Assembly: GCF_028686475.1 (NCBI RefSeq) | Contig: NZ_JAQUCA010000011.1 | Span: 1-64,000, forward strand | DNA length: 64,000 bases | Origin: Giesbergeria sp. | Lineage (GTDB): Bacteria > Pseudomonadota > Gammaproteobacteria > Burkholderiales > Burkholderiaceae_C | Direction of reading: 5' to 3' | Part shown: piece by piece, positions 27,460-37,086 of the stretch | Position numbering within the stretch: the first letter of the stretch is position 1 | How the letters are laid out: every line of letters starts with the position of its first letter | The notes under the pieces: generated by a model | What the model was told of the DNA's origin: nothing | Databases searched by the model: none | Seen by the model: only the letters and a program-made list of their open reading frames with translations | Translations under genes and position numbers: made by a program

Positions 27460-30400
27460 ATGACGACGGAACAAGTCAGTGACGGTCAGCAGACCCCCAG
27501 CACAACGCAAGCAGCCCCAAGTGGTACTTCGCCCGAGCTGACTGGTGGACAAGGCTTCAGCTTCGAGGATGCTGTTGCTTCGGTGTACGCAGCAGCGCTT
27601 CTGTGCGAGACGACAGCGCCGGGCCTGCCGGGCCGCGTCGTCAGACATGTCTCCGTGCAGCAAGGTTCGTTCGGCCAGCCTTTGGACGACCTTATCGTTC
27701 GTGCAGTCGGCGCCGACCAGGTCTCAGTAACCTTCAGCGCTCAAATCAAGCGCAAGCTGGTAATTAGCGCGGCGAACACGAACACTGATTTCCGAGAGAC
27801 GATTGAGCGCGCTTACGAAACGCTCATGGACGCGGGTTTTCAAGTTTCGTTGGACAGGGTGGGTGCTATCGTCGGCGAAATATCGGACGCAGCCAAGAGG
27901 TGTTTCGAGACACTTTGTGAGTGGGCGCGTGCAGAAAGCTCCTCGGAGCAGTTTGTCCGTAAGCTGCAAACCGACGGCGCCGCCGGAGACAAGCTCTCGC
28001 AATTCGAGGCGGTTCGCGACATCCTATCACCTAAGGTGGCGTCCGACGAGCTTGATGTGGCCACCTACAATCTACTGAGTCACTTCGTCCTCATACGCCT
28101 GGATTTGCTAACAGAAGGCTCACCGACCGAGGCGGAAACAGTTGCTCGCCTTGCCAACATCCTAGCTCCAGTAGACCGACCCCACGCTGATGACCTGTGG
28201 CGCCGATTGCTGGCATTGGTACGAGTTTCGCAAGGGCGCGCTGCGGGGTTCGACCGCAAGACTCTCGTCGCGCGCTTAAACGGCGCATTCAGACTTGCTG
28301 GGGCACCGAGTGTGCAAGGAGTCTTGCAAGCCATACAGCAGGAGAGTCGACTTGCTGCTGCCGAAATTACGAACAGCATCTCTGGCCTGAGTGTGCCGCG
28401 CGACACCCGCGTTCAAGCGGTGGTCGAAGCTGCAAAGTTGCCTGGATTTGTGCAAATAGGCGGAATGCCAGGTGCGGGCAAGTCTGTCGTTCTCCGTTCG
28501 GCGGTCGAACGCTTTGCCGCCTCTGGAGCTGTCCTCTTCCTAAAGTCCGACCGTCTGCGGGGGAGTACGTGGGCGCAGTACGCCGCCGCCGCAGGTATGA
28601 CGCACAGTAGTAGCTTGGAAGAGCTCCTGGTGGAGTTGTCCGCGTCTGGGTCCAGTGTGCTATTCGTCGACGGTATTGACCGTATCGAGGTTGAACATCG
28701 AGGCATCCTGCTTGACCTGCTCAACACCATTCACTCGTCGGAGCCGCTGTCAGGCTGGTGCGTTGTGGCCACCGTGCGCGACACGGGAATGGAGCCGCTA
28801 CGCACTTGGCTGCCTGCGCGTCTGTTCTCCAGTGGAGTGCGGACACTAACCATCGACTCTTTCGATGACGAGGAAGCTGAGGCGCTCGCGCAAGCCAAGC
28901 CAGCTTTGCGGCCCCTTCTTTTCGGCAGTGATTCAGTCCGCGCGGTCGTTCGTAGGCCATTCTTTTCGGCCGTCCTAGCCAAGGAGGTAGACGCCTCCAA
29001 TGCACCAGCCACTTCTGAGGTTGACCTTGCGGCTCTGTGGTGGGAGCGCGGCGGCTACGGCGCGAACCCCACGCGAGTGGGCTACCGGCGAAATGTCCTG
29101 GTTCAGTTGGCTAAGGCTGGTGCACATCAACTTGGAAGGCGTATTCCCGTAGCTGATGTCGATGCTCAGGTACTCTCCGAACTTGAAGCAGACGAGATTG
29201 TGCGACCCGTCAGGTACGGGCACAGCGTGCAGTTCTCTCACGACATCTTTTTCGAATGGGCTTTCCTGCAGCACCTAGTCCGGGCGGATGACGCATGGCC
29301 GGATGTAATTCGTGAAGTTGGGGAGCCGCCGGCGCTTGGGCGCGTAGTTGAACTGCTCTCCCAGACGGAGCTTGCTTATGGTGAGAACTGGGCCAAGCAC
29401 TTGGCCACATTGGAGACAAACCGGGGACTTCGCTCCCAGTGGTTGCGCGCGTGGATGGCCGGGCCGTTCTCCTTAGAGACATTCGCACAGTACTCCGCCG
29501 AGTTTGACCGAGCGATGTTCGACACTGCACACTCGCGGGTTCGCAAGGTGGTCGTCTGGTACCAAGCTGAAAAGACGATGCCGAATTCCGCCATTCTCGA
29601 GCGCTCAGACGCTCCTGACCTCGACCTCGCTAAGCGCATGTTGTACGCGGACATGTGGGGGCATCCTTCCGACGTTGCTGCTTGGGCTCGCTTTTGCGAT
29701 TGGCTTCTGAACCACGCACAAGACATCCCAACGAGTGTGATTCCGGACGTAGTTGCGGCATTTGAGGTTTGGCAGAACGCGTTCTCCCACTACAGCAACC
29801 GGGTTTCGGTGCGAATCGTTCAGACATGCTTGGCGTGGCTTTATCACATTGAGCACCTGCGCCATAAGAGAGAGTTTTCGATGGACCGTGGGGTCTGGGC
29901 TGATATCGAAGACCGGCGGGATGGCTTGGACGAACTCGAGTCCGCGCTACGCACGTTGGTGTTTAACTCTTCGCTCACCCTGGGCTCATTGGTCACTCAA
30001 TATCTCCGCGATTTACGCCACCTGGAACTAATGCCACAGCAGGCCGTTCAGTCCGTGTTCACACATACCCAATTACTCTCGCGAGCATGTCCGGCGGAGT
30101 TGGCGGACTTTTCGCTCTTTGTATTGCGCAAAAACCTTCCTGTCGTTGTGCAGAAGGAGATGCGAGGGCGCGACTACCTGGTTTCACACAGCTTTAGCCA
30201 TTTCGAATGGGACCATCTCTCCATCGACGACCACTTCTCCTTCTCACCTGCGGCTCCAACTAGAGAACCATTCCACTCGCTGCTGCTGCAAGCACCGGAC
30301 CAGGGTAGGAGATTGATTCGGGAGATTGCAAACCATGCGATTCGGTCGTGGCGGCAGCTGCATCGGCTCTCACATGAGAGGGATGGAACACCCATCCCTC

Positions 30401-32781
30401 TTGTCATGCAATTTCCGTGGGGAAGGCAAGTGTTCTGGGGCGACAGCCGCCTTTATCTGGGTGCGCGTGGGAGCTTCGGGTCTTCAACCGTTAACTCAGG
30501 CTTGATGGCTCTTGAGGTTTGGGCGTTTCGTGAAGTCGAGAAAGGTACCCCGGTAGACGACATCCTCAAGGCAGTTCTGGAAGGACACCAGTCCGTAGGT
30601 GTACTAGCCGTTGCCGCTGCTGTCGCGCTGCAGGCCCAACACACTTCTGCAGTAAGTCTGCCCATCGCGACGAATCAACGCCTTTGGCACTGGGACATTC
30701 AACGCCACGTGCAGGACATGTCGCAGATGGCAAACCTCATCGGGTTCTTCAAACCGCAGGACAGACCTCACTGGTCGGCCGTGAAGGAAGGCAACGAACG
30801 ACCAGTGCGTCGTTCGGACATCCGCTCTCTCGGCACTCTCATGGTGCTCAGGGGAGGAGAGCTTGGCGCGCAAGCGGCCGAAGCCATCCAAGACTTCTCA
30901 GGGGACCTTCCCTTTGACTACGCTGAGCAACGAACGAATACTGAACTGTGTTCGGACCTAACAAGAACTGCGGAGATTTGGGCTGAACTCGGCAAGCCAG
31001 AAAACTATCGCGCAGAGCTCAGCCCGGATGAATCCCAGATAGTTATCTCTCACGAAAATCCCAAGGCCAAAGGCGAGGACATCCAGGCGATACAGGCACG
31101 TCAAAGCGAGATGGGACGCAATCTCACTCTTCTAAACTGGGCCTACTCCTACTTTGATGACGGTAAGCTGAAGGAGTCACTCACGCTCGAAGCTGCGGCA
31201 ACAGAAGCAAAAGCGCTCGACCTTGAAGACCTTTTCGCCACCAGACACGACCACGTAGAGTTGGCACATCAACGGCAATCGGCCGTTGCTGGTGTTGCTG
31301 CAATTTTTTTGCTGGAGAACGCCGAAGCGCATCTCGAATGGGCCACTGAAGTGTGCGTTCGTGCCGCGCAGACACCGGAGGTGCCGCAACAGTTTTTCAC
31401 CCGCAGAGTGAAGCTCATGCACCATCCGGTGCTATACGCCACCAGAGGGCTGGGGGCATTGTTCGCAGTTGCGAAAGACGACGAGGACGTCAAGCCGCTG
31501 CAGGCTTTCCTCACGGAGCTGTGCGCCCATCCCTACGAGGAAATCGCAGTCGCAGCATTCGGCTCCTTGTTGGGTGCCTGGCCCAAGTATCCAGACATCG
31601 CGTGGGCTGCATTGCGGCTGGCTACGGCGCTTGCGCTCTTCGAGGTGAACTATGTTGCCGAAGGAGACGCAGAGGCACGGCACTACGCACGAATCCAAGA
31701 CGTCATCAATGAGGAACTCCAACGTCTCCAAGATGGAGCACCTGTGGTTAGCGCTTTTCCGGCGTGGCCAGCGCCTTGGGTGCCGATTACTGACAGCGTG
31801 GCTGTTCAAGCTCGCCAGCGACGTGGTCGCACTGTCGATGCCAAGTGGCGTGCCAACCCAGTACACGTCGACACCTCGCTACTGGAAAAGGTTCTGCAGG
31901 TCATTCCCTTGGAAGCTGCATTGGCGGACCACGCGCACGCGGCGCTTTTCCTGGACTGGTGCGAAGGCTTGGCCAAGTGGACCATCGAGCGAATCGCGCC
32001 TACGTGGGCGAGAAACCGAAGAGACCTTGATGACAATTACGGCCCGGACTACTTCGAGTGGCGTCGTCATCTCTACCGATTTCTGGCTCGAATTTCACTA
32101 CTGCTGCCAGTTAAGGAAGCCACACGGCGTTTTCTGCAACCTGTCATGGCCACCAATGACGAGGCTTTTGCGAGTCTCGGTGAATGTTTCACAAGTCATC
32201 TGATAGCTCAGGTTGCGGACAGCAAGGAGATTCCTCAAGCCGCGTTGGAACTACTATCCGTCATCATGCAGCGCGTTCTGGCCTATGGGGATTGGCACCA
32301 CGCGGGCCATGGCGGACACTCAGAGGAGGACTTTGTCAACATCGTCAAGCACCTGTTCTTTTCAGATTTCAGGTACGCAGGAGGGGCCGTTCGCTTTGCG
32401 AACCGCAACTGGTCCGAAGTGGAGGTTGTACTTCCAGTCTTCGAGCCAATATTGCGTACCCACGGGTCTGTCACCTTCGTCGCCCGCGCCTGGATGGACC
32501 TTTGCGAAAGTAGCCTCGAACACTACCCAGCTCAGCACTTCGTCGACAACCTTGAGCACCTTCTAGTTGGAGATGGGACACCGCCTGGATGGCGTGGCAC
32601 GCATTTGCCGGGGCGGCTATCGGGGCTAATTCAGCGCTTCAGCGAGCGGCAGCAACACATATCTTTGGCTACAGCACAGAAGCTCTTGAGAGCACTCGAC
32701 CGGCTCGTGGACATGGGCGATAGGCGCGCAGCTGCTGTGCAGCTTAGTGAGGTCTTCCGCTCCGTCCGCGTCACGAATTGA
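27460..32781 (+). CDS. giant STAND NTPase with N-terminal nuclease domain (Avs-like defence protein)
   Basis: A 1773-residue protein. Residues 30-115 look like a PD-(D/E)xK nuclease of the Cap4/Mrr type: E36, D76-D77 in LDDLIV, and Q95-x-K97 in AQIKRK. The central NTPase has Walker A GMPGAGKS (336-343) and Walker B VLFVDGID near 400, followed by a winged-helix-like segment (about 540-620). The remaining 1100 residues are helical, as in repeat-based sensors. This nuclease-STAND-sensor order is that of Avs antiphage proteins, which bind a phage protein, form oligomers and cut DNA. It stands alone, starting after TTAGGG and ending before a strong terminator. I cannot assign it to a known Avs type. 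Confidence 0.8.
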   Translation: MTTEQVSDGQQTPSTTQAAPSGTSPELTGGQGFSFEDAVASVYAAALLCETTAPGLPGRVVRHVSVQQGSFGQPLDDLIVRAVGADQVSVTFSAQIKRKLVISAANTNTDFRETIERAYETLMDAGFQVSLDRVGAIVGEISDAAKRCFETLCEWARAESSSEQFVRKLQTDGAAGDKLSQFEAVRDILSPKVASDELDVATYNLLSHFVLIRLDLLTEGSPTEAETVARLANILAPVDRPHADDLWRRLLALVRVSQGRAAGFDRKTLVARLNGAFRLAGAPSVQGVLQAIQQESRLAAAEITNSISGLSVPRDTRVQAVVEAAKLPGFVQIGGMPGAGKSVVLRSAVERFAASGAVLFLKSDRLRGSTWAQYAAAAGMTHSSSLEELLVELSASGSSVLFVDGIDRIEVEHRGILLDLLNTIHSSEPLSGWCVVATVRDTGMEPLRTWLPARLFSSGVRTLTIDSFDDEEAEALAQAKPALRPLLFGSDSVRAVVRRPFFSAVLAKEVDASNAPATSEVDLAALWWERGGYGANPTRVGYRRNVLVQLAKAGAHQLGRRIPVADVDAQVLSELEADEIVRPVRYGHSVQFSHDIFFEWAFLQHLVRADDAWPDVIREVGEPPALGRVVELLSQTELAYGENWAKHLATLETNRGLRSQWLRAWMAGPFSLETFAQYSAEFDRAMFDTAHSRVRKVVVWYQAEKTMPNSAILERSDAPDLDLAKRMLYADMWGHPSDVAAWARFCDWLLNHAQDIPTSVIPDVVAAFEVWQNAFSHYSNRVSVRIVQTCLAWLYHIEHLRHKREFSMDRGVWADIEDRRDGLDELESALRTLVFNSSLTLGSLVTQYLRDLRHLELMPQQAVQSVFTHTQLLSRACPAELADFSLFVLRKNLPVVVQKEMRGRDYLVSHSFSHFEWDHLSIDDHFSFSPAAPTREPFHSLLLQAPDQGRRLIREIANHAIRSWRQLHRLSHERDGTPIPLVMQFPWGRQVFWGDSRLYLGARGSFGSSTVNSGLMALEVWAFREVEKGTPVDDILKAVLEGHQSVGVLAVAAAVALQAQHTSAVSLPIATNQRLWHWDIQRHVQDMSQMANLIGFFKPQDRPHWSAVKEGNERPVRRSDIRSLGTLMVLRGGELGAQAAEAIQDFSGDLPFDYAEQRTNTELCSDLTRTAEIWAELGKPENYRAELSPDESQIVISHENPKAKGEDIQAIQARQSEMGRNLTLLNWAYSYFDDGKLKESLTLEAAATEAKALDLEDLFATRHDHVELAHQRQSAVAGVAAIFLLENAEAHLEWATEVCVRAAQTPEVPQQFFTRRVKLMHHPVLYATRGLGALFAVAKDDEDVKPLQAFLTELCAHPYEEIAVAAFGSLLGAWPKYPDIAWAALRLATALALFEVNYVAEGDAEARHYARIQDVINEELQRLQDGAPVVSAFPAWPAPWVPITDSVAVQARQRRGRTVDAKWRANPVHVDTSLLEKVLQVIPLEAALADHAHAALFLDWCEGLAKWTIERIAPTWARNRRDLDDNYGPDYFEWRRHLYRFLARISLLLPVKEATRRFLQPVMATNDEAFASLGECFTSHLIAQVADSKEIPQAALELLSVIMQRVLAYGDWHHAGHGGHSEEDFVNIVKHLFFSDFRYAGGAVRFANRNWSEVEVVLPVFEPILRTHGSVTFVARAWMDLCESSLEHYPAQHFVDNLEHLLVGDGTPPGWRGTHLPGRLSGLIQRFSERQQHISLATAQKLLRALDRLVDMGDRRAAAVQLSEVFRSVRVTN

Positions 32782-32924
32782 AGACTGAATCTACCTCTGT
32801 ATCTGGGAAATTTGCGCCAAAAAAACCAACAACAAGACCAAAAGTGACTACCACTTGGCCGTGGTCAGGTTGTCGTGCAACGCAGCAGCCCAGCCACTGA
32901 GGTGTGGACAGATGTCCTTTATCA

Positions 32925-32960
32925 GCCCTGATAACGCCTATTATCAGGGGCCATTTTTTC
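32925..32960 (+). terminator. rho-independent terminator after the STAND NTPase
   Basis: CCCTGATAA (32926) pairs with TTATCAGGG (32941), followed by GCCATTTTTTC. Confidence 0.75.
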
Positions 32961-33434
32961 TAGACATTTTTGGCAGCCGTGAAATCAGGGCTCTAGGCAC
33001 CCAGAGCTAAGTTATTGATTTTTCGTACCGGTGGCCCTGGGACTCTTTGCCGACGCAGGGCCACCGAGGGCTGAATTTCAGGGCGTGCAGCGATGGCGAC
33101 TGAGGCCTAGGCCGGGGTTGCTCCGGCAAATTTGATATGGGCTGTAGGCCTAAGCCCCGCAACCGACCTGTTAAGTTGCAAAGTAGCCCCGTGCCTTGAA
33201 CGCAAGGTATAACCAGAATCTTCGCCTCGAGCAAGCTAGCTGGGGGTCTAAGCCGGAACCGCCGAAAATTCCGTCACCAAGGTACTGAGCCTAAACCAGT
33301 GGCATATGTCCAAATGGGGTATGCCCCAACTTGACGTCAGACCAGACAGGTAAAACCGTCAGATTAGGATCGTTTTCCGCATTTCTGGACGCTGCTGATG
33401 CACGGTCTATAGCTCTAACCTGACACCTTGCTCC
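32961..33434. other. gene-free stretch with hairpin and decayed transposon DNA
   Basis: A perfect ten-base-arm hairpin lies at 33030-33065 (GGTGGCCCTG...CAGGGCCACC) without a T-run. The rest looks like transposon debris bounded by the two ends described next. No coding region is supported. Confidence 0.4.
33242..33282 (+). repeat. diverged copy of the mini-transposon tip
   Basis: GGGGGTCTAAGCCGGAACC is identical to the tip at 24158; the next 20 bases match with several changes. It marks the end of a relative of the 24158 element. I see no matching right end. Confidence 0.75.
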
Positions 33435-33472
33435 CTTAGCGTACGATTTTTTCCGAATTCTGAGACGACCCC
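33435..33472 (-). mobile_element. 38-bp terminal inverted repeat of a Tn3-family (Tn21-type) transposon
   Basis: Read on the minus strand it starts GGGGTCGTCTCAGAATTCGG and ends in TACGCTAAG, the classic Tn21/Tn501-group terminus. The transposon body would lie to the left. No transposase, resolvase or second end is found, so it is a solitary end left by deletion. Confidence 0.8.
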
Positions 33473-33845
33473 AAGTAGGCAGGGTGGGTCATAGCGGTCA
33501 GACCGGGTTAAGGCTCTCTTTGTACTTTGCAATCACGCAATACCAAGCACTTTTATCAATTGAAACAACAGCTTGGATTGAAAAATGTCGGGTTCCGTCC
33601 GAATCCCGGCCGACCCTCTGCTTCTTGCCTAGGAAGTAGTCGTCGCTCAGAGAGCGCTACTGGTCATTTAGGGTTCACGTCAGTTGACCACCACCTACAC
33701 CCGTGGCCAACAACCAAGATCCCATCTTATCTTGGCCATCCAATTTTTGGCCACTTCATTTGGCCCATTAACCCGGTTTTCTGTTCCACTGCACCTCAGA
33801 CCCCTAGATCGGGTACTTACACTGTGGTGACTCGACCTGCCGCTA

Positions 33846-33903
33846 TTGCCGGACAGCGAAATGGCGGGCTGAACCCCGAGGCTTGCCGCGAAGATTCTGG
33901 TCA
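33846..33903 (-). repeat. TnpB-element end remnant, copy 1
   Basis: GGGCTGAACCCCGAGGCTTG and the following CCGCGAAGATTC are shared with 50113-50155. On the minus strand it shows GGAATCTTCG-like and GGGGTT-AGCCC-like parts of the right end of the tnpB element at 48943. It abuts the stop codon of the antitoxin gene. Probably the guide-RNA scaffold end of a lost IS200/IS605-type element. Confidence 0.5.
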
Positions 33904-34194
33904 AAGCGCAAACTGCAACTGCGGATGTAATCCCGCACGATTTGCCAGCATCAGCAGCATATCAAGGCTGAAATCCTCCACTTTGCCTTTTATGAGGCGC
34001 GAAACGCGCGGTTGCGTAATGCCAAGATGGCGGGCTGCCTCGGCCTGCGTCCAGCCTTGTGCCTTGAGTTGTTGGGCTGTGCGAATCATGACCTCGGCGC
34101 GCAGCTTCATCACTTCAGCTTCCGCAGGGTCAAAGCCCAAGTCAAGGAAGACATTGCCACTGCTTTCGGTAATTTGGATGGTATCGTCGTTCAT
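33901..34194 (-). CDS. HigA-like XRE antitoxin
   Basis: A 97-residue protein with a central helix-turn-helix (WTQAEAARHLGITQPRVSRLIKGK, about 48-71). It follows the toxin gene, whose TAA shares its A with this ATG (TAATG). Toxin-first order with an XRE partner is the HigBA layout. It should bind and inhibit the toxin and repress the operon promoter near 34530. Its end touches the element remnant at 33846. Confidence 0.88.
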   Translation of the reverse strand: MNDDTIQITESSGNVFLDLGFDPAEAEVMKLRAEVMIRTAQQLKAQGWTQAEAARHLGITQPRVSRLIKGKVEDFSLDMLLMLANRAGLHPQLQFAL

Positions 34195-34520
34195 TAGAGT
34201 GCTCCTATCAGTTTTCGGTAACGCTGTGCCGCTAAATCAATGTCCGGCTTGGGTGTTTTCTGCGCCTTTTTTTGGAAAGCGTGCAGCACATAGACCGCAT
34301 CAGCCAGCTTGGCTACATAGACCACACGAAATGCCCCATGAGCCGTGTCCCGGTAGCGGATTTCATAAACGCCTGCGCCCACGCTGGGCATGGGTTTGAA
34401 GTCACTAGGCTCACCGCCATATTGCACAGTCATCAACTCAAGGCCCAAAGCTTGCCGCACGTCAGCAGGCATTGCGCGCAAATCTTTCTGGCTGGAGTCA
34501 ATAAATCTGAGTAGCTTCAT
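34194..34520 (-). CDS. HigB/Gp49-like RelE-fold toxin
   Basis: A 108-residue protein of the phage Gp49/HigB group of RelE-fold ribosome-dependent mRNA interferases. YEIRYRDTAHGAFRVVYVAKLADAVYVLHAFQKKAQKTP carries the core strands and the F-x-K-K-x-x-K-T-P tail typical of the group. It is coupled to the antitoxin gene. The pair lies beside the integrase, where it would stabilise the integrated or plasmid element. Confidence 0.9.
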   Translation of the reverse strand: MKLLRFIDSSQKDLRAMPADVRQALGLELMTVQYGGEPSDFKPMPSVGAGVYEIRYRDTAHGAFRVVYVAKLADAVYVLHAFQKKAQKTPKPDIDLAAQRYRKLIGAL

Positions 34521-34861
34521 TTTTCGATTATGCAGGCATTTGCATATTCATACAAATTCTTGAATGAAAAAACGCCATCCCCCAAACGCCCACACCATGC
34601 GCTGGCAGCCGTCCACTTGTCCTACCCCAAGGAAGTGCAAGGCGCGGGGGTCACTCGTGCAGACCTGCACCTTGGGCAAGGACAGCGCTCGCCGTTGCGT
34701 GAGCAGGAGGGCTGGCCCTTTCGATGCCCCTCTCCGGGCTACTTTTCAGCCTACATCCCTAAGATAATGATTACTTATCTTAGGGCAAAAAATAGCGGTC
34801 AAAAGTGGCTAATCTGTAGTGAATCGAAAGATTCCTTTTGAAATCAACGGCTTGCAGCCCC
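34521..34861. other. divergent promoter region between toxin-antitoxin pair and integrase
   Basis: Holds promoters for both directions. Apart from the palindrome at 34757 I see no gene. Confidence 0.4.
34757..34785. promoter_or_regulatory. 11-bp-arm palindrome before the integrase
   Basis: CCCTAAGATAA and TTATCTTAGGG flank a seven-base centre, 77 bp before the integrase start. The size suits a repressor operator controlling integrase expression, or a recombinase binding site. Confidence 0.45.
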
Positions 34862-36634
34862 ATGCTGGCGAAAGAGATGCTCGTGCCTCTACCTACCACA
34901 ACCCAGACCATTCATTTCGTCCGCCGCCTTGGCCTGCACCACTTCGCCTACCTACGCGCCGTGGCCGAAGGGCTGCCCCGCCTTGACAGCGCCCGCCGCT
35001 ATCTGGGCATTGAGCATGGCCATCAGGCCAGCACCGCACACCAGCAAACGGTAGATTTGGTGCGCGCCGTAGCCCGTCGCCATGCCGGTATCGGTGAGTG
35101 GCGCTTGGTCGGATTGCATATCGCTGCCAATAGTGGCACTTCGGTAGCCGCGCCAAGTTTGGAAGATTTTTGTGAGCAGCAAGGCTTGGATGGCTGGAGC
35201 GAAGCGGAAATTCTTGAGATGTACGCCGATGCCTACCCTGCTGACCATCGCCAACAGCGCCGTGCCCGTCTGCGCGAGCGCCAATTAACCATGCTGCGTC
35301 GCTTAGAGGCGCTGGCTGCCGAACAGCCGTTGCCAGAGGATTTGGTCACAGGCTGGTTTGACGATGCCACGGCACAGCGCCTGCTGTGGGCAGGCATCAA
35401 CACACTGGGCCAGCTACACCAGCGCATCGGGGTCGGTGGGCGCTGGTTTTCTGTGATGCCAGGAATCGGAAGCACCAAGGCCAAGCGCATCGAAGCGCAC
35501 TTGCGAAACTTGCTGCCCGATTTGCCGGTGCTGGCCAAGCGCTTGTTCAGGCTGGAAGTCGCCAGTACCGCCCTTGCTGTCACCAATGCGGATGGGCTGG
35601 GCCTGCTCAATGCCAGTAGCGATTTGCAGGCCATTGAAAGCTGGATTACTGCGCGCACCAGCTCGCCCGCCACGGTTAAAAGCTACCGCCGCGAAGCACA
35701 GCGCTTGTTGCTGTGGTTGCAAGCCTATCGAGACAGCAAGCCACTGTCCACAATGGACGTGCAGGACTGCAATGCGTATGTGGCGTTTCTAGCGGACATT
35801 CCCCCGGACTGGATTTCGCGCCAAAGGGCAAGCCCCGGAACAGTGGGCTGGGCACCGTTTCGTGGCCCCTTGACACTGCATAGCCGCCAGCAAGCGATCA
35901 CACTCGTAGCCAGTTTGTTTGCGTGGCTGCAAGCGGCGCGCTACCTGCCCGCGAACCCGTGGGTGCTGGTCAATCAGGCCCAAGGTGATGACAAAGAGCA
36001 GCGCTTGCTAGAGAGCAAAGCCCTAAGCGAAGCGGCAATGGAGCAAGTGCTGGCTTACATTGATCGCCAAGAGGCCAGTCCTTCACGCTACCGGATTCGC
36101 TTCATTTTGGCTTTCATCAGCAGCGTAGGTTTGCGTAGCGCCGAACTGATTGCGGCCAAGCTGGGCGATTTGCAGCACGAACCGGAGGGCTGGTTATTGC
36201 AGGTGCATGGTAAGGGGGCTAAGAACCGCTTGGTTGCCATCCCGCCAGCAGCTTTGCACGCCCTGCGCGAGTACCTTCGGGCGCGTGGATTTGGCGATGA
36301 TCCGGCGCTGGCCCCCACCCAAGCCCCGTTGTTGTCCAGTGTGCAAGACCCTATGCAGCCGATAGGCTATCAGGCGCTGTATGAGCACGTCCGTGGCTGG
36401 GTGGGTAAAGCTGTGGCCGCCGCTGCGTTACCGGAAAAAGAAAGGTTGCGGCTGGCCAAGGCATCAACTCACTGGCTGCGCCACACCTTCGGCACCAGAG
36501 CGGTTGCCAAGCAAGTGCCCCTCGATGTGATCCAAGCGCAGATGGGCCATGCCAGTATCCAAACCACCATGAACACCTACGGGCGTGCGCCAATCCAGCG
36601 CCGTGCGGATGAGCTAGGCAAGGCGTTTGGCTAG
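34862..36634 (+). CDS. large tyrosine recombinase (plasmid/integrative-element integrase)
   Basis: About 590 residues, longer than usual phage integrases because of an N-terminal region (1-230) with helix-hairpin-helix-like segments. A core-binding domain (about 255-370) precedes the catalytic domain with all six residues: R in SSVGLRSAEL, K in HGKGAKNR, H-x-x-R in HWLRHTFGTR, H in GHASIQTT and Y in MNTYGR. It should be active. Such long recombinases occur on beta-proteobacterial plasmids and integrative elements. Start codons at 34838 (TTG), 34862 and 34877 compete; none has a good ribosome site. The 3' third is duplicated at 37246. Confidence 0.88.
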   Translation: MLAKEMLVPLPTTTQTIHFVRRLGLHHFAYLRAVAEGLPRLDSARRYLGIEHGHQASTAHQQTVDLVRAVARRHAGIGEWRLVGLHIAANSGTSVAAPSLEDFCEQQGLDGWSEAEILEMYADAYPADHRQQRRARLRERQLTMLRRLEALAAEQPLPEDLVTGWFDDATAQRLLWAGINTLGQLHQRIGVGGRWFSVMPGIGSTKAKRIEAHLRNLLPDLPVLAKRLFRLEVASTALAVTNADGLGLLNASSDLQAIESWITARTSSPATVKSYRREAQRLLLWLQAYRDSKPLSTMDVQDCNAYVAFLADIPPDWISRQRASPGTVGWAPFRGPLTLHSRQQAITLVASLFAWLQAARYLPANPWVLVNQAQGDDKEQRLLESKALSEAAMEQVLAYIDRQEASPSRYRIRFILAFISSVGLRSAELIAAKLGDLQHEPEGWLLQVHGKGAKNRLVAIPPAALHALREYLRARGFGDDPALAPTQAPLLSSVQDPMQPIGYQALYEHVRGWVGKAVAAAALPEKERLRLAKASTHWLRHTFGTRAVAKQVPLDVIQAQMGHASIQTTMNTYGRAPIQRRADELGKAFG

Positions 36635-36844
36635 TGCTTGGGCACAGCGCGTATGGCCTAGCAGTCGTTGGTACAGCGCAGACAGGGTGTTTTTGCTTGG
36701 TAACGGTATTTGGGGACGTGGTGCTAGGAGGGCGCTTAAATTTAGGCAATGCTTAAAAATAAGCAAAAACGCAAAGCCCGTTTTTCCCATTGGGAACTGT
36801 TCTCTGAAAGATTGAGATAGTTATTAGGGCGTTTCTTTTTTTGG

Positions 36845-36859
36845 TGAACGCAGCGTTCA
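36845..36859. repeat. 15-bp palindrome in the conserved post-integrase segment
   Basis: TGAACGCAGCGTTCA is a perfect palindrome about a central A, followed 11 bp later by another GGTGAACGC. The same layout (TGAACGCTGCGTTCA) is kept at 37868-37882 in the second unit. A binding site for the integrase or a replication protein is likely. Confidence 0.55.
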
Positions 36860-37051
36860 TCGTTTTTGGTGAACGCTATATGAAGTTTTTGCGGTAGCGG
36901 TAGCGGGAGCCGTGGGCATGGGCGGTCTGATCCGGCGTTTTGTAGAGTCTGTGCGTGCTACAGCCGTGCTTGTGGAGCGCGCAGTCTGGGTTTGGACTCC
37001 ACAAAGTAGGGCTGACACTGGCCTGAGTCTTGGCAAAGCCGGTTTTTCCTT

Positions 37052-37073
37052 GACCGGCCAAATTTGGCCGGTC
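37052..37073. promoter_or_regulatory. plasmid palindrome, copy 1
   Basis: Core ACCGGCCAAATTTGGCCGGT, extended to 22 bp by an outer G and C. Perfect symmetry about AAATTT. First of five copies (also 38095, 38232, 38368, 45609). Confidence 0.7.
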
Positions 37074-37086
37074 GTAGTTTTTCCAA

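Noticed and set aside
33590-33620. tRNA T-arm-like sequence (GGGTTCC...GAATCCC)
   Set aside because: No matching acceptor stem, anticodon arm or CCA end around it.
33527-34399. 290-residue plus-strand open frame
   Set aside because: It runs opposite the HigBA-type genes and has their antisense composition; the minus-strand genes have clear families.
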